Shown here piece after piece: positions 1 to 6,589 of a stretch of 25,028 bases of DNA. The position numbers were made by a program, and so were the translations under genes. How positions within the stretch are numbered: the first letter of the stretch is position 1; every line of letters begins with the position of its first letter. The stretch is from an uncultured Eubacteriales bacterium (GTDB taxonomy: Bacteria; Bacillota; Clostridia; Oscillospirales; Oscillospiraceae): positions 1 through 25,028 of the forward strand of contig USAT01000021.1 in the NCBI GenBank assembly GCA_900552725.1, read 5' to 3'. The notes below the pieces were generated by a model that saw nothing but the letters and a program-made list of their open reading frames with translations, did no database searches and was not told the origin of the DNA.

Positions 1-29
1 ATTGCTTATCGCAGTAAGAAGAGAAATAG

Positions 30-1268
30 TTACTTGGTCTCGCCGTGCAGCTTCTTCTGCAGCCAGTCCTTGCCGTCCACATAGCGGGACACGATGAAGG
101 ACACCACATAGTCGCCGGCGGAGTTGACCATGGTGGCAGGGGGATCCACCAGGTTGCCGATGGCCAGGGCGATGGGGTAGGCCACAGCCAGCTGGTCGGG
201 GAAGAAGATGGTGCACACCACCAGCTCGCCGGTGCCGCCGCCGCCGGGGATACCGCTCATAGCCACGGAGGAGAACACCGCCACAATGATGGCCAGGATG
301 GCCTTGTCGGTGGAGAAGTCCATGCCGAACACGCTGAACAGGAACGCCACCTTGATGATGGCGGACATGGCGGAGCCGTCCATATGCATCGTCGCGCCCA
401 TGGGCAGCACGATGTCGCTGACATCCTTGCTGATGCCGGTCTCCTCGGCCACCTCCATGTTGGTGGGGATGGTGGCCACGCTGGAGCAGGTGCCGAAGGA
501 CACCGCCGCGGGCCGGAACAGCTTGGAGAACATGATCTTTGCGCCGCCTCTGCCGCCGCCGAACCGGGCATAGATGGGGAAGAAGATGAACATGTAGGCG
601 AAGCTCATCACATAGTAGATCACCAGCGTGCGGCTGTAGTCGCGGATCAGCTCGGGGCCGTAGGTAGCCACCAGGCTGGCAAAGAAGCCGAAGAAGCCGA
701 CGGGTGCGTAGTAGGTGATGATCTTCACGGTCTTCATGATGCAGTTGGTGATGTCCTCCAGGAACTGGGCCGTCTTGGTCTCCGGACCGCCGCTCATCTG
801 CACGCCGAAGCCGAACAGAACGGCCGCCACGATCAGGGGCAGGATGGCCCGGCGGCTCAGCAGCTCGGTAAAGTCAGGCTTGGTAAAGAAGTTGACGATC
901 ATATCGCCGAAGCCCAGCGCTTCGCCGACCTCTCCCTCCACGATGGTATAGCTGCCGTCCACCAGCGGGAAGATGCGGCACACGATGTACATCAGCACAC
1001 CGGCGATGGCGGCAGTGATCAAAAACGTTGCAATGGTCACGCCCATGATCTTGCCAGCCCGCTTGACGCTCTTCATGTTGGCGATAGCGGAGCTGATGGA
1101 GCAGAACACCATCGGCACCACCACGCAGAACATCATGTTGATGAACACGGTGCCCAGGAATTCGATCTTCTTACCGAAGGACGGCGCAAAAGCGCCCACC
1201 AGACAACCGGCCACGATGCCTGTCAGCATACACAGTATAAAGCCGTAGCTCTTCAGAAAGTTCTTCAT
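30..1268 (-). CDS. Dicarboxylate/amino acid:cation symporter (DAACS family)
   Basis: Secondary transporter of the glutamate-transporter-like fold (DAACS/SLC1), 412 aa, which should import an amino acid or dicarboxylate with Na+ or H+. Visible family marks are the HP1 serine-rich stretch SSVATIP, the MDGSA motif (D297; NMDGTA in most relatives), the glycine-rich SGIPGGGG of HP2, and the TM8 motif DPPATMVNSAGD (residues 375-386). In that TM8 motif D375, T379, N382 and D386 are kept, but the position of the arginine that binds the side-chain carboxylate in glutamate/aspartate carriers is alanine (A378). A neutral or atypical substrate is therefore likely (inference). The start has a strong AAGGAGG about 9 nt upstream and a promoter at 1307-1334. 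The AraC gene lies upstream on the same strand with a 100-nt gap, so it may control this gene. Family confidence is high; substrate unknown. Confidence 0.93.
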   Translation of the reverse strand: MKNFLKSYGFILCMLTGIVAGCLVGAFAPSFGKKIEFLGTVFINMMFCVVVPMVFCSISSAIANMKSVKRAGKIMGVTIATFLITAAIAGVLMYIVCRIFPLVDGSYTIVEGEVGEALGFGDMIVNFFTKPDFTELLSRRAILPLIVAAVLFGFGVQMSGGPETKTAQFLEDITNCIMKTVKIITYYAPVGFFGFFASLVATYGPELIRDYSRTLVIYYVMSFAYMFIFFPIYARFGGGRGGAKIMFSKLFRPAAVSFGTCSSVATIPTNMEVAEETGISKDVSDIVLPMGATMHMDGSAMSAIIKVAFLFSVFGMDFSTDKAILAIIVAVFSSVAMSGIPGGGGTGELVVCTIFFPDQLAVAYPIALAIGNLVDPPATMVNSAGDYVVSFIVSRYVDGKDWLQKKLHGETK

Positions 1269-1306
1269 TTCAGTCCTCCTTGTTCACACACAGGTTTGGT
1301 ACCCCT

Positions 1307-1334
1307 ATTATATAAGCATTTTTTCAAATGTAAA
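1307..1334 (-). promoter_or_regulatory. Predicted sigma-A promoter of the symporter gene
   Basis: On the minus strand a TTTACA -35 box (1329-1334) and a perfect TATAAT -10 box (1307-1312) are separated by 16 bp. They lie about 40 bp upstream of the symporter start, after the AraC gene has ended. The symporter can therefore be transcribed independently of the regulator gene. Confidence 0.65.
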
Positions 1335-1368
1335 TCGGAAAAATTGCCTTTGCATATGGCAAATCCTG

Positions 1369-2190
1369 CTATCCGGCCGATGGCGCGCGGCCGAACTGCT
1401 TCTTATACGCCCGGGAGAAGGTGGAGTACTCCTGATAGCCGCACCGCAGCGCTGCCTCGCCCGAGGGTACTCCCTGCTCCAGAAGCTGTTGGGCCAGCAG
1501 CAGCCGCTTCTCCGTCAGATAGCCGTGGATGGTGTAGCCCGTCTCGTCCCGGAACCGCCGCATCATGTGATACTTGCTGATGTAGAACCGCTCCGCCAGC
1601 TGGTCAATGGACAGCCCCTCCGTCAGATGGGCGTTCAGGTATTGCAGGATGGCCACGATCTTGCTGTCTCCCGCCGCGGCGCTGACGGTGTCGCCCGCCA
1701 GGGAGACCCGGTTCACCTCCACCATCAGTTGGGTGAACAGCGCCCGCCGCAGCAGCGCCGCGCCGAAGCCCTCCTCCTGCTGGGACTGCTCCAGCAGCGT
1801 GAACAGCTCCCGCACCCGTCCCGCTCCGGCGTGATAGACGTAGCGGAAATCCCGCTGGGCCTGCCGGAAGCAGGTGTCCAGTGAGCTGCCCTCGCTGGAC
1901 AGCTCCTGCAGATACTCCGGCGAGATGTACAGGATCACCCGCTCATAGAAGTCGCCCCGCTCCACCACGGGCCGGTGGATGCTGCCCCGGCCCACCAGCA
2001 CATAGTCTCCCGGCTGCAGGGTGTACCGCTCGCCCTCGATGGCGTATCCGGCCCGCCCCGCCAGCAGCATGATGATCTTGTGAAAGCTGTGATAGTGATA
2101 GGCGATCTCCTCGTGCCGGTCGTCCGCCAGATGGAACAGCCGGAACGGCTCGTTCAGATAGCCCCTCTTTTCATAAGGTAAAGGCTCCAT
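1369..2190 (-). CDS. AraC-family transcriptional regulator (cupin sensor + HTH)
   Basis: A 273-aa regulator. The N-terminal half is a cupin-like sensor: HYHSFHKIIMLLAG, then LQPGDYVLVGRGSIHRP, the usual pattern of AraC proteins that sense a small molecule. The C-terminal ~100 residues carry two helix-turn-helices (SIDQLAERFYISKYHMMRRF, then AALRCGYQEYSTFSRAYKKQFG), ending with the typical conserved second-helix signature. Length and order fit the family. It lies 100 nt upstream of the symporter on the same strand, and about 220 bp from the oppositely oriented ABC importer promoter, so either transporter could be its target (inference). A perfect inverted repeat directly upstream of its own start suggests autoregulation. 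The start has GGGAGG at a good distance. The effector cannot be read from the sequence. Confidence 0.93.
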   Translation of the reverse strand: MEPLPYEKRGYLNEPFRLFHLADDRHEEIAYHYHSFHKIIMLLAGRAGYAIEGERYTLQPGDYVLVGRGSIHRPVVERGDFYERVILYISPEYLQELSSEGSSLDTCFRQAQRDFRYVYHAGAGRVRELFTLLEQSQQEEGFGAALLRRALFTQLMVEVNRVSLAGDTVSAAAGDSKIVAILQYLNAHLTEGLSIDQLAERFYISKYHMMRRFRDETGYTIHGYLTEKRLLLAQQLLEQGVPSGEAALRCGYQEYSTFSRAYKKQFGRAPSAG

Positions 2191-2202
2191 GCCGCACCTC
2201 CC

Positions 2203-2245
2203 GCACTTTTTGCTGTTATCTTATCACATACTATGCAAAAAGTGC
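2203..2245. promoter_or_regulatory. 11-bp perfect inverted repeat, probable operator of the AraC-type regulator
   Basis: GCACTTTTTGC (2203-2213) and its exact reverse complement GCAAAAAGTGC (2235-2245) are separated by 21 bp, giving 32 bp centre to centre, about three helical turns. On the minus strand a possible TTGCAC -35 overlaps the distal arm and a TAAGAT -10 lies between the arms, so a protein bound to both arms would cover the promoter of the regulator gene. Operator function is inferred from position and symmetry. Confidence 0.5.
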
Positions 2246-2413
2246 AATTCCTATTTCAGAGATTTTTCTGCATCTTACGGAATATACGCATAAATATTCA
2301 TTTATACATATTCGATATTGGCGAAAGTGCTGCGAAAAACAGAAAAACCGGTGAAATAAAGAAGCAAAACCACCAAAAACACCAAAGGTGATGAAAAAAT
2401 ATTCAAAAAACAG

Positions 2414-2442
2414 TTGACTTATATGCATAATGGGTGTATAGT
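2414..2442 (+). promoter_or_regulatory. Predicted sigma-A promoter of the ABC importer operon
   Basis: TTGACT (2414-2419) and TATAGT (2437-2442) with an optimal 17-bp spacer. Transcription would begin near 2449, right at the inverted repeat GTCAAC-AGGA-GTTGAC (2450-2465), and give a leader of about 95 nt before the binding-protein start. Confidence 0.75.
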
Positions 2443-2545
2443 ATCCACTGTCAACAGGAGTTGACCACTCGTATCGTTCCTCCGCCTCCGGAAACAGGAA
2501 GGCCGGAGCGGAGCCAACAAAGTATTTTGAAAGGAAATGAAAAAG

Positions 2546-3436
2546 ATGAAAAAGTTTCTGGCATTGATGCTGGCCATGCTGATGGCGCTGAGCCTGGTGG
2601 CCTGCGGCGGCGGTAATAACGCTGCTGACGATAACAACGCAAACGGCGACGCTGCCAACACCGACGAGTCTCTGGTGGTTCTGGAGAACGTGGTGGACTG
2701 GGGCGAGACCGAGCCTTACCGTGTTCTGGTGCAGAAGGGCGACCCCAAGGGCCTGCTGGAGGGCATCAACAAGGCCATCGCTGAGCTGACCGCCAACGAC
2801 GGCGCCCTGATCAAGGAGATCGAGAACAAGGTCGCCTCGCAGGAGACCTACACCCCCGACGCTGTGGCCTCCGACCTGGCTCCCGCCGATGACGCCGCCG
2901 CTTCCAGCGACAAGCCCGTCCTGGTGCTGGGCACCAGCCCCGACTATCCTCCCTATGAGTTCTTTGCCGACGCCGCTATGACCGAGTATGCCGGCATCGA
3001 CGTGGAGGTCGCCAAGTACATTGCCGACTCCATGGGCATGGAGCTGCAGATCGAGTCCATGAACTTCGATAACCTGGTCACCTCTCTGAGCAACGGCGAC
3101 TTCGACATGGTGCTGGCCGCCTGCGAGTACACCGAAGAGCGTGCTCTGGCCTGCGACTTCTCCGATCCCTACTACACCGACCTGCCTCCCGTCATTCTGG
3201 TGAAGGCTTCCGACGCTGACAAGTACAAGACCGTGGACGATATCAACCAGGCTTCCGTCATCATCGGCGCCCAGAAGAACACCACCAAGGCCATGGCCGC
3301 CGCCGATATGTTCCCCGAGGCTGCCAACGGCATGGTGCTGGAGTCCCTGGTCCCCACCCTGGTCACCGAGCTGAAGAACGGCACCATCGACCTGCTGGTG
3401 CTGGACGGCAACGTGGGCCTGAGCTACGTCGGCTGA
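2546..3436 (+). CDS. Amino-acid ABC transporter substrate-binding lipoprotein, circularly permuted
   Basis: Extracytoplasmic binding protein of SBP family 3, 296 aa. The signal peptide ends in a lipobox (L17-V18-A19-C20), so it is a membrane-anchored lipoprotein. The order of the fold is unusual. Residues 43-96 (LVVLENVVDW, then VLVQKGDP, then LLEGINKAIAELTANDGALI) are what normally forms the C-terminal end of this family. A linker (97-123) follows, then residues 124-296 start like a normal mature N-terminus (VLVLGTSPDYPPYEFF) and run through YAGIDVEVAKYIAD and TEERALACDFSDPYY to DLLVLDGNVGLSYVG and stop. The ligand-pocket Arg (R199) and Asp (D287) equivalents of HisJ R77 and D161 are present. 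I chose the second ATG because AAAGGA lies 10 nt upstream of it, whereas it nearly touches the ATG at 2537. It is first in an operon with permease and ATPase, so it is probably functional. Confidence 0.92.
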   Translation: MKKFLALMLAMLMALSLVACGGGNNAADDNNANGDAANTDESLVVLENVVDWGETEPYRVLVQKGDPKGLLEGINKAIAELTANDGALIKEIENKVASQETYTPDAVASDLAPADDAAASSDKPVLVLGTSPDYPPYEFFADAAMTEYAGIDVEVAKYIADSMGMELQIESMNFDNLVTSLSNGDFDMVLAACEYTEERALACDFSDPYYTDLPPVILVKASDADKYKTVDDINQASVIIGAQKNTTKAMAAADMFPEAANGMVLESLVPTLVTELKNGTIDLLVLDGNVGLSYVG

Positions 3437-3460
3437 TAAACCCCGTGATCTTACCGCAAA

Positions 3461-3484
3461 CGTGCAGAGCCTCGGCTTTGCACG
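3461..3484 (+). promoter_or_regulatory. Intercistronic stem-loop between binding protein and permease
   Basis: A 10-bp stem (3461-3470 with 3475-3484, one G-U pair) closes a four-base loop. It begins 24 nt after the binding-protein stop. It lacks a following U run, so it is not a classic terminator. Such stems commonly protect the 3' end of the binding-protein message and lower permease expression; that role here is inference. An overlapping alternative stem, GCACGC/GCGTGC, lies at 3480-3493. Confidence 0.55.
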
Positions 3485-3531
3485 CTTGCGTGCGCTTTAG
3501 GCCCCAGAACATGTGAAAGGATGCTTCGTCT

Positions 3532-4263
3532 ATGTCGTGGAATGATCTGTTTGTGAATATGGACAACACAAACTTCTTCAATTTCTCGTTCCTGCCCAAG
3601 TATGGCTCCGCCTTTGTCCGAGGCTTTGAATATACGCTGCTGCTGGCCGTGGTCTCCGTGCTGCTGGCAGTGATCCCCGCTCTGCTGCTGGCCATGATGC
3701 GCCTCAGCAAGGTCAAGCCCATCAAATGGTTTGCCGGCGCGTACATCGCGGTGTTCCGCTCTACCCCCATGCTGGTGCAGCTGTCCATCATCTACTTCGG
3801 ACTGTTCCACTACATCACGCTGCCCCGCACGCTGCTGTTCGGCTTCATCGCCATCAACCGCTTTATCCCCGGCGTGGTGGCCCTGGCCCTGAACAGCTCC
3901 GCCTATGTGGCCGAGATCTTCCGTGCCGGTATTCTGGCGGTGGATAAGGGCCAGACCGAGGCCGCCCGCTCCCTGGGCCTGTCCGGCTGGCAGTCCATGC
4001 GCCTGGTGGTGCTGCCCCAGGCCATCAAGAACGTGCTGCCCGCCCTGGCCAACGAGGTGGTCACCATGGTGAAGGAATCCTCCATCTGCTCCGTGCTGGG
4101 CATGGCGGAGATCATGTACACCGCACAGACCGTCTCCGGCAACTCGTATATCACGCTGGCCCCCTATGTACTGGCCGCGTTGGTCTATTTCTGCATCAAC
4201 TACCCGGCCTCCAAGGCGATCGAGGCCATCGAAAGGAGAATGCGTCGTGGCGACAAGCAGTAA
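3532..4263 (+). CDS. Amino-acid ABC transporter permease (HisM/GlnP type)
   Basis: Inner-membrane permease of a polar amino-acid importer, 243 aa, with about five hydrophobic segments. It carries the family hallmarks AVFRSTPMLVQL, ALALNSSAYVAEIFRAGI and the EAA loop (EAARSLGLSGWQSMRLVVLPQA, from residue 143) that docks on the ATPase. Only one permease is encoded, so the transporter should be a homodimer. The start is preceded by AAAGGA at 10 nt. It follows the binding protein after a 95-nt spacer carrying a stem-loop, and its 3' end overlaps the ATPase gene by 17 nt, pointing to translational coupling. Substrate class (an amino acid) is set by family; the exact amino acid is unknown. Confidence 0.95.
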   Translation: MSWNDLFVNMDNTNFFNFSFLPKYGSAFVRGFEYTLLLAVVSVLLAVIPALLLAMMRLSKVKPIKWFAGAYIAVFRSTPMLVQLSIIYFGLFHYITLPRTLLFGFIAINRFIPGVVALALNSSAYVAEIFRAGILAVDKGQTEAARSLGLSGWQSMRLVVLPQAIKNVLPALANEVVTMVKESSICSVLGMAEIMYTAQTVSGNSYITLAPYVLAALVYFCINYPASKAIEAIERRMRRGDKQ

Positions 4264-4996
4264 AGTCCTTATTTCCGTGCAGCATCTGGTAAAGGAGTAC
4301 AATCACGGCTCCGTCCATGCCCTGAACGACTGCAATCTGGAGATCAAAAAAGGCGAGGTGGTGGCCATCATCGGCCCCTCCGGCAGCGGTAAATCCACCC
4401 TGCTGCGCAGCCTGAACCTGTTGGAGCAGCCCACCTCCGGCGCCATCTATTTTGACGGCGTGGATCTGGCGGACAAGTCCGTGGATATCAACCTCCACCG
4501 CCAGAAGATGGGCATGGTGTTCCAGCACTTCAACCTGTTCCCCCACAAGACGGTGCTGCAGAACATCACCATGGCGCCCGTCACACTGAAGAAGAAAACC
4601 GCCGCCGAGGCGGAGGCACAGGCCAAGTCCCTGCTGGAGCGTATCGGTCTGGCCGACAAGGCGGACGAGTATCCCAACATGCTCTCCGGCGGACAGAAGC
4701 AGCGTATCGCCATCGTCCGCGCCCTGGCCATGGATCCGGAGGTCATGCTGTTCGACGAGCCTACCTCCGCCCTTGACCCCGAAATGGTGGGCGAGGTGCT
4801 GGATCTGATGCGGGACCTGGCCAAGGAGGGCATGACCATGGCAGTGGTGACCCACGAGATGGGCTTCGCCCGCGAGGTGGCCGACCGTGTGGTGTTCATG
4901 GCCGACGGCAAGATCCTGGAGGAGGGTGCTCCCGCCGACCTGTTCGACCACCCGCAGGATCCCCGTCTGCAGGATTTCCTCAGCAAGGTGCTGTAA
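4247..4996 (+). CDS. Amino-acid ABC transporter ATP-binding protein (GlnQ/HisP type)
   Basis: Cytoplasmic ATPase that powers the importer, 249 aa, the usual length. Walker A is GPSGSGKST (43-51), Q-loop region MVFQHFNLFPHKTVLQN, signature LSGGQ (146-150), Walker B VMLFDEPTSALDPE with the catalytic E171, and the switch histidine in VVTHEMGFAREVADR. I place the start at the GTG at 4247 because AAAGGAGA lies seven bases upstream inside the permease gene and the protein then begins at the normal family position. Longer in-frame starts give a non-homologous extension. It overlaps the permease by 17 nt and is the last gene before a terminator. Confidence 0.94.
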   Translation: MATSSKVLISVQHLVKEYNHGSVHALNDCNLEIKKGEVVAIIGPSGSGKSTLLRSLNLLEQPTSGAIYFDGVDLADKSVDINLHRQKMGMVFQHFNLFPHKTVLQNITMAPVTLKKKTAAEAEAQAKSLLERIGLADKADEYPNMLSGGQKQRIAIVRALAMDPEVMLFDEPTSALDPEMVGEVLDLMRDLAKEGMTMAVVTHEMGFAREVADRVVFMADGKILEEGAPADLFDHPQDPRLQDFLSKVL

Positions 4997-5004
4997 AAAA
5001 CGTG

Positions 5005-5038
5005 AAAGACCGGTATCCGAAGGATGCCGGTCTTTTCT
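5005..5038 (+). terminator. Rho-independent terminator of the ABC importer operon
   Basis: A 14-bp stem (5005-5018 with 5022-5035, one T-G pair) with a 3-base loop, followed by a short T-rich tract. It lies 9 nt after the ATPase stop codon and before the miaB promoter. Confidence 0.85.
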
Positions 5039-5078
5039 GCTGCTCGTAGATTTTCGCCATTTTTCTTGCCCGGTTTTC

Positions 5079-5107
5079 TTGTGTTGCAAAGGGGAGTGTG
5101 GTATAAT
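5079..5107 (+). promoter_or_regulatory. Predicted extended -10 promoter of the miaB-mutS operon
   Basis: TGGTATAAT, a perfect -10 (5102-5107) with an extended TG, preceded by a weak TTGTGT -35 (5079-5084) at 17 bp. It directly follows the importer terminator and lies about 50 bp before the miaB start. Confidence 0.7.
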
Positions 5108-5157
5108 ATCTTGATTAAAAATCGCCCTGTGCACCGTGCCGGGCGAAGGAGGTACCT

Positions 5158-6570
5158 TTGGAACGAAAAAACGTCGTCCTGACTGACGCGGACATGAGCC
5201 GCCAGCGGGAATTCACCGAAAAAATAAAAGAGCTGCACCAGCAGCGCGGCAAGACCGTCCGCGCGCTGGTGGACACCTTCGGCTGCCAGCAGAACGTGGC
5301 CGACAGCCAGCACATCATGGGCATGCTGGAGGCCATGGGCTGCGAATTCGTCACCGAGCCTACCCAGGCGGACATCATCGTGCTGAACACCTGCGCCATC
5401 CGCGACCACGCGGAAAAGCGGGTCTATGGCAATCTGGGTGCCCTGACCCACACCAAGAAGGCCAACCCCGAGCAGATCATCTGCCTGTGCGGCTGCATGG
5501 CCCAGCGGCCCGAGGTGGCGGAAAAGGTGCGCCAGTCCTACCGCCATGTGGATCTGGTATTCGGGCCCCAGGCCCTGTGGAAGTTCCCGGAGCTTCTCTG
5601 GCAGGTCTATACCCGCCGGGGCCGAGTGTTCTCCGTGGAGGACGAGCACGGCTCCATTGCCGAGGGTATGCCGGTGGTCCGTGAGGGCCGCACCCGCGCG
5701 TGGGTCAGCATCATGTACGGCTGCAACAACTTCTGCTCCTACTGCATCGTGCCCTATGTCCGGGGCCGGGAGCGCAGCCGCGACCCGGAGCAGATCATCC
5801 GCGAGGTGCGAGAGCTTGCCGCCGAGGGGTACAAGGAGATCACCCTGCTGGGCCAGAACGTCAACTCCTACGGAAAAGACCTGGGCACCGGCTACGACTT
5901 TGCCGATCTGCTCTCGGCGCTGGACGAGATCCCCGGCGACTATCTGATCCGCTTCATGTCCTCCCAGCCCAAGGACGCCAGCTTCAAGCTGTTCGACACC
6001 ATGGCCCGGTGTAAGCATGTGGCCAAGCAGCTCCACCTTCCGGTGCAGTCCGGCTGCGACCGGGTGCTGCGGGCCATGAACCGGCCTTATGATAAGGCCC
6101 GGTATCTGGAGCTCATCACCTACGCCCGGAAGGTCATGCCGGAGCTGGTGCTGACCAGCGACGTGATCATCGGCTTCCCCGGCGAGACGGAGGCCGAGGC
6201 CATGGAGACCGTGGCCCTGGTGGAGCAGGTGCGGTTTGACGCCCTCTTCACCTTCATCTTCTCTCCCCGGCCCGGCACCCCTGCCGCCAAAATGGACGAC
6301 CCCGTCCCCCGTGCGGAAAAGCAGGTGTGGTTCGACCGGCTGTGCGACGCCCAGAACAAGATCTCCGAGGAGATCCACGCCCAGTATGTAGGCCGCACCC
6401 TCCGCTGCCTCATCGACGGCCAGAGCGACGACAGCCGCTGGCCCCTGACCGCCCGCACCGCCGGAGGACGGCTGGTGCATCTGGTGGGCGACAAGGCCGC
6501 CATCGGCACCTATCACGACGTAAAGATCACCGACAGCAACACATGGGCGCTGTTCGGCGAGATGGTATAA
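5158..6570 (+). CDS. miaB: tRNA-2-methylthio-N6-dimethylallyladenosine synthase
   Basis: Radical-SAM methylthiotransferase that adds the methylthio group at C2 of i6A37 in tRNAs reading UNN codons; it acts after MiaA, encoded downstream. Length 470 aa. The N-terminal UPF0004 domain keeps the three cluster cysteines (C43 in DTFGCQQN, C79 in NTCAIR, C113 in CGCMAQRPE). The radical-SAM CX3CX2C is C189, C193, C196 (YGCNNFCSYCIVPYVRGRE). A TRAM domain closes the protein (about 405-470). The start is TTG at 5158, supported by AAGGAGG five bases upstream; no ATG nearby fits. The next gene, mutS, follows after 19 nt, so they are co-transcribed. Confidence 0.97.
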   Translation: MERKNVVLTDADMSRQREFTEKIKELHQQRGKTVRALVDTFGCQQNVADSQHIMGMLEAMGCEFVTEPTQADIIVLNTCAIRDHAEKRVYGNLGALTHTKKANPEQIICLCGCMAQRPEVAEKVRQSYRHVDLVFGPQALWKFPELLWQVYTRRGRVFSVEDEHGSIAEGMPVVREGRTRAWVSIMYGCNNFCSYCIVPYVRGRERSRDPEQIIREVRELAAEGYKEITLLGQNVNSYGKDLGTGYDFADLLSALDEIPGDYLIRFMSSQPKDASFKLFDTMARCKHVAKQLHLPVQSGCDRVLRAMNRPYDKARYLELITYARKVMPELVLTSDVIIGFPGETEAEAMETVALVEQVRFDALFTFIFSPRPGTPAAKMDDPVPRAEKQVWFDRLCDAQNKISEEIHAQYVGRTLRCLIDGQSDDSRWPLTARTAGGRLVHLVGDKAAIGTYHDVKITDSNTWALFGEMV

Positions 6571-6589
6571 ATTTGAAAGGAGTCCCCCT

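Larger units (their letters stand above)
2191..2545. other. AT-rich divergent control region between araC-type gene and ABC importer
   Basis: About 355 nt without a gene, clearly richer in A+T than the flanks. It holds an inverted repeat next to the regulator start (2203-2245), a promoter for the importer (2414-2442), a short perfect inverted repeat at the expected transcription start (2450-2465) and an imperfect GC-rich stem in the leader (2481-2512). I see no convincing ORF. Nothing distinctive is visible between 2250 and 2400. Confidence 0.7.

Noticed and set aside
2537..2545. Upstream ATG as the start of the binding protein
   Set aside because: The Shine-Dalgarno would be one base away; the ATG at 2546 has workable spacing and gives a normal lipoprotein signal peptide.
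4166..4246. Longer N-terminus for the ABC ATPase
   Set aside because: It would be encoded wholly inside the permease gene, has no homologous sequence, and the GTG at 4247 has a strong ribosome-binding site.
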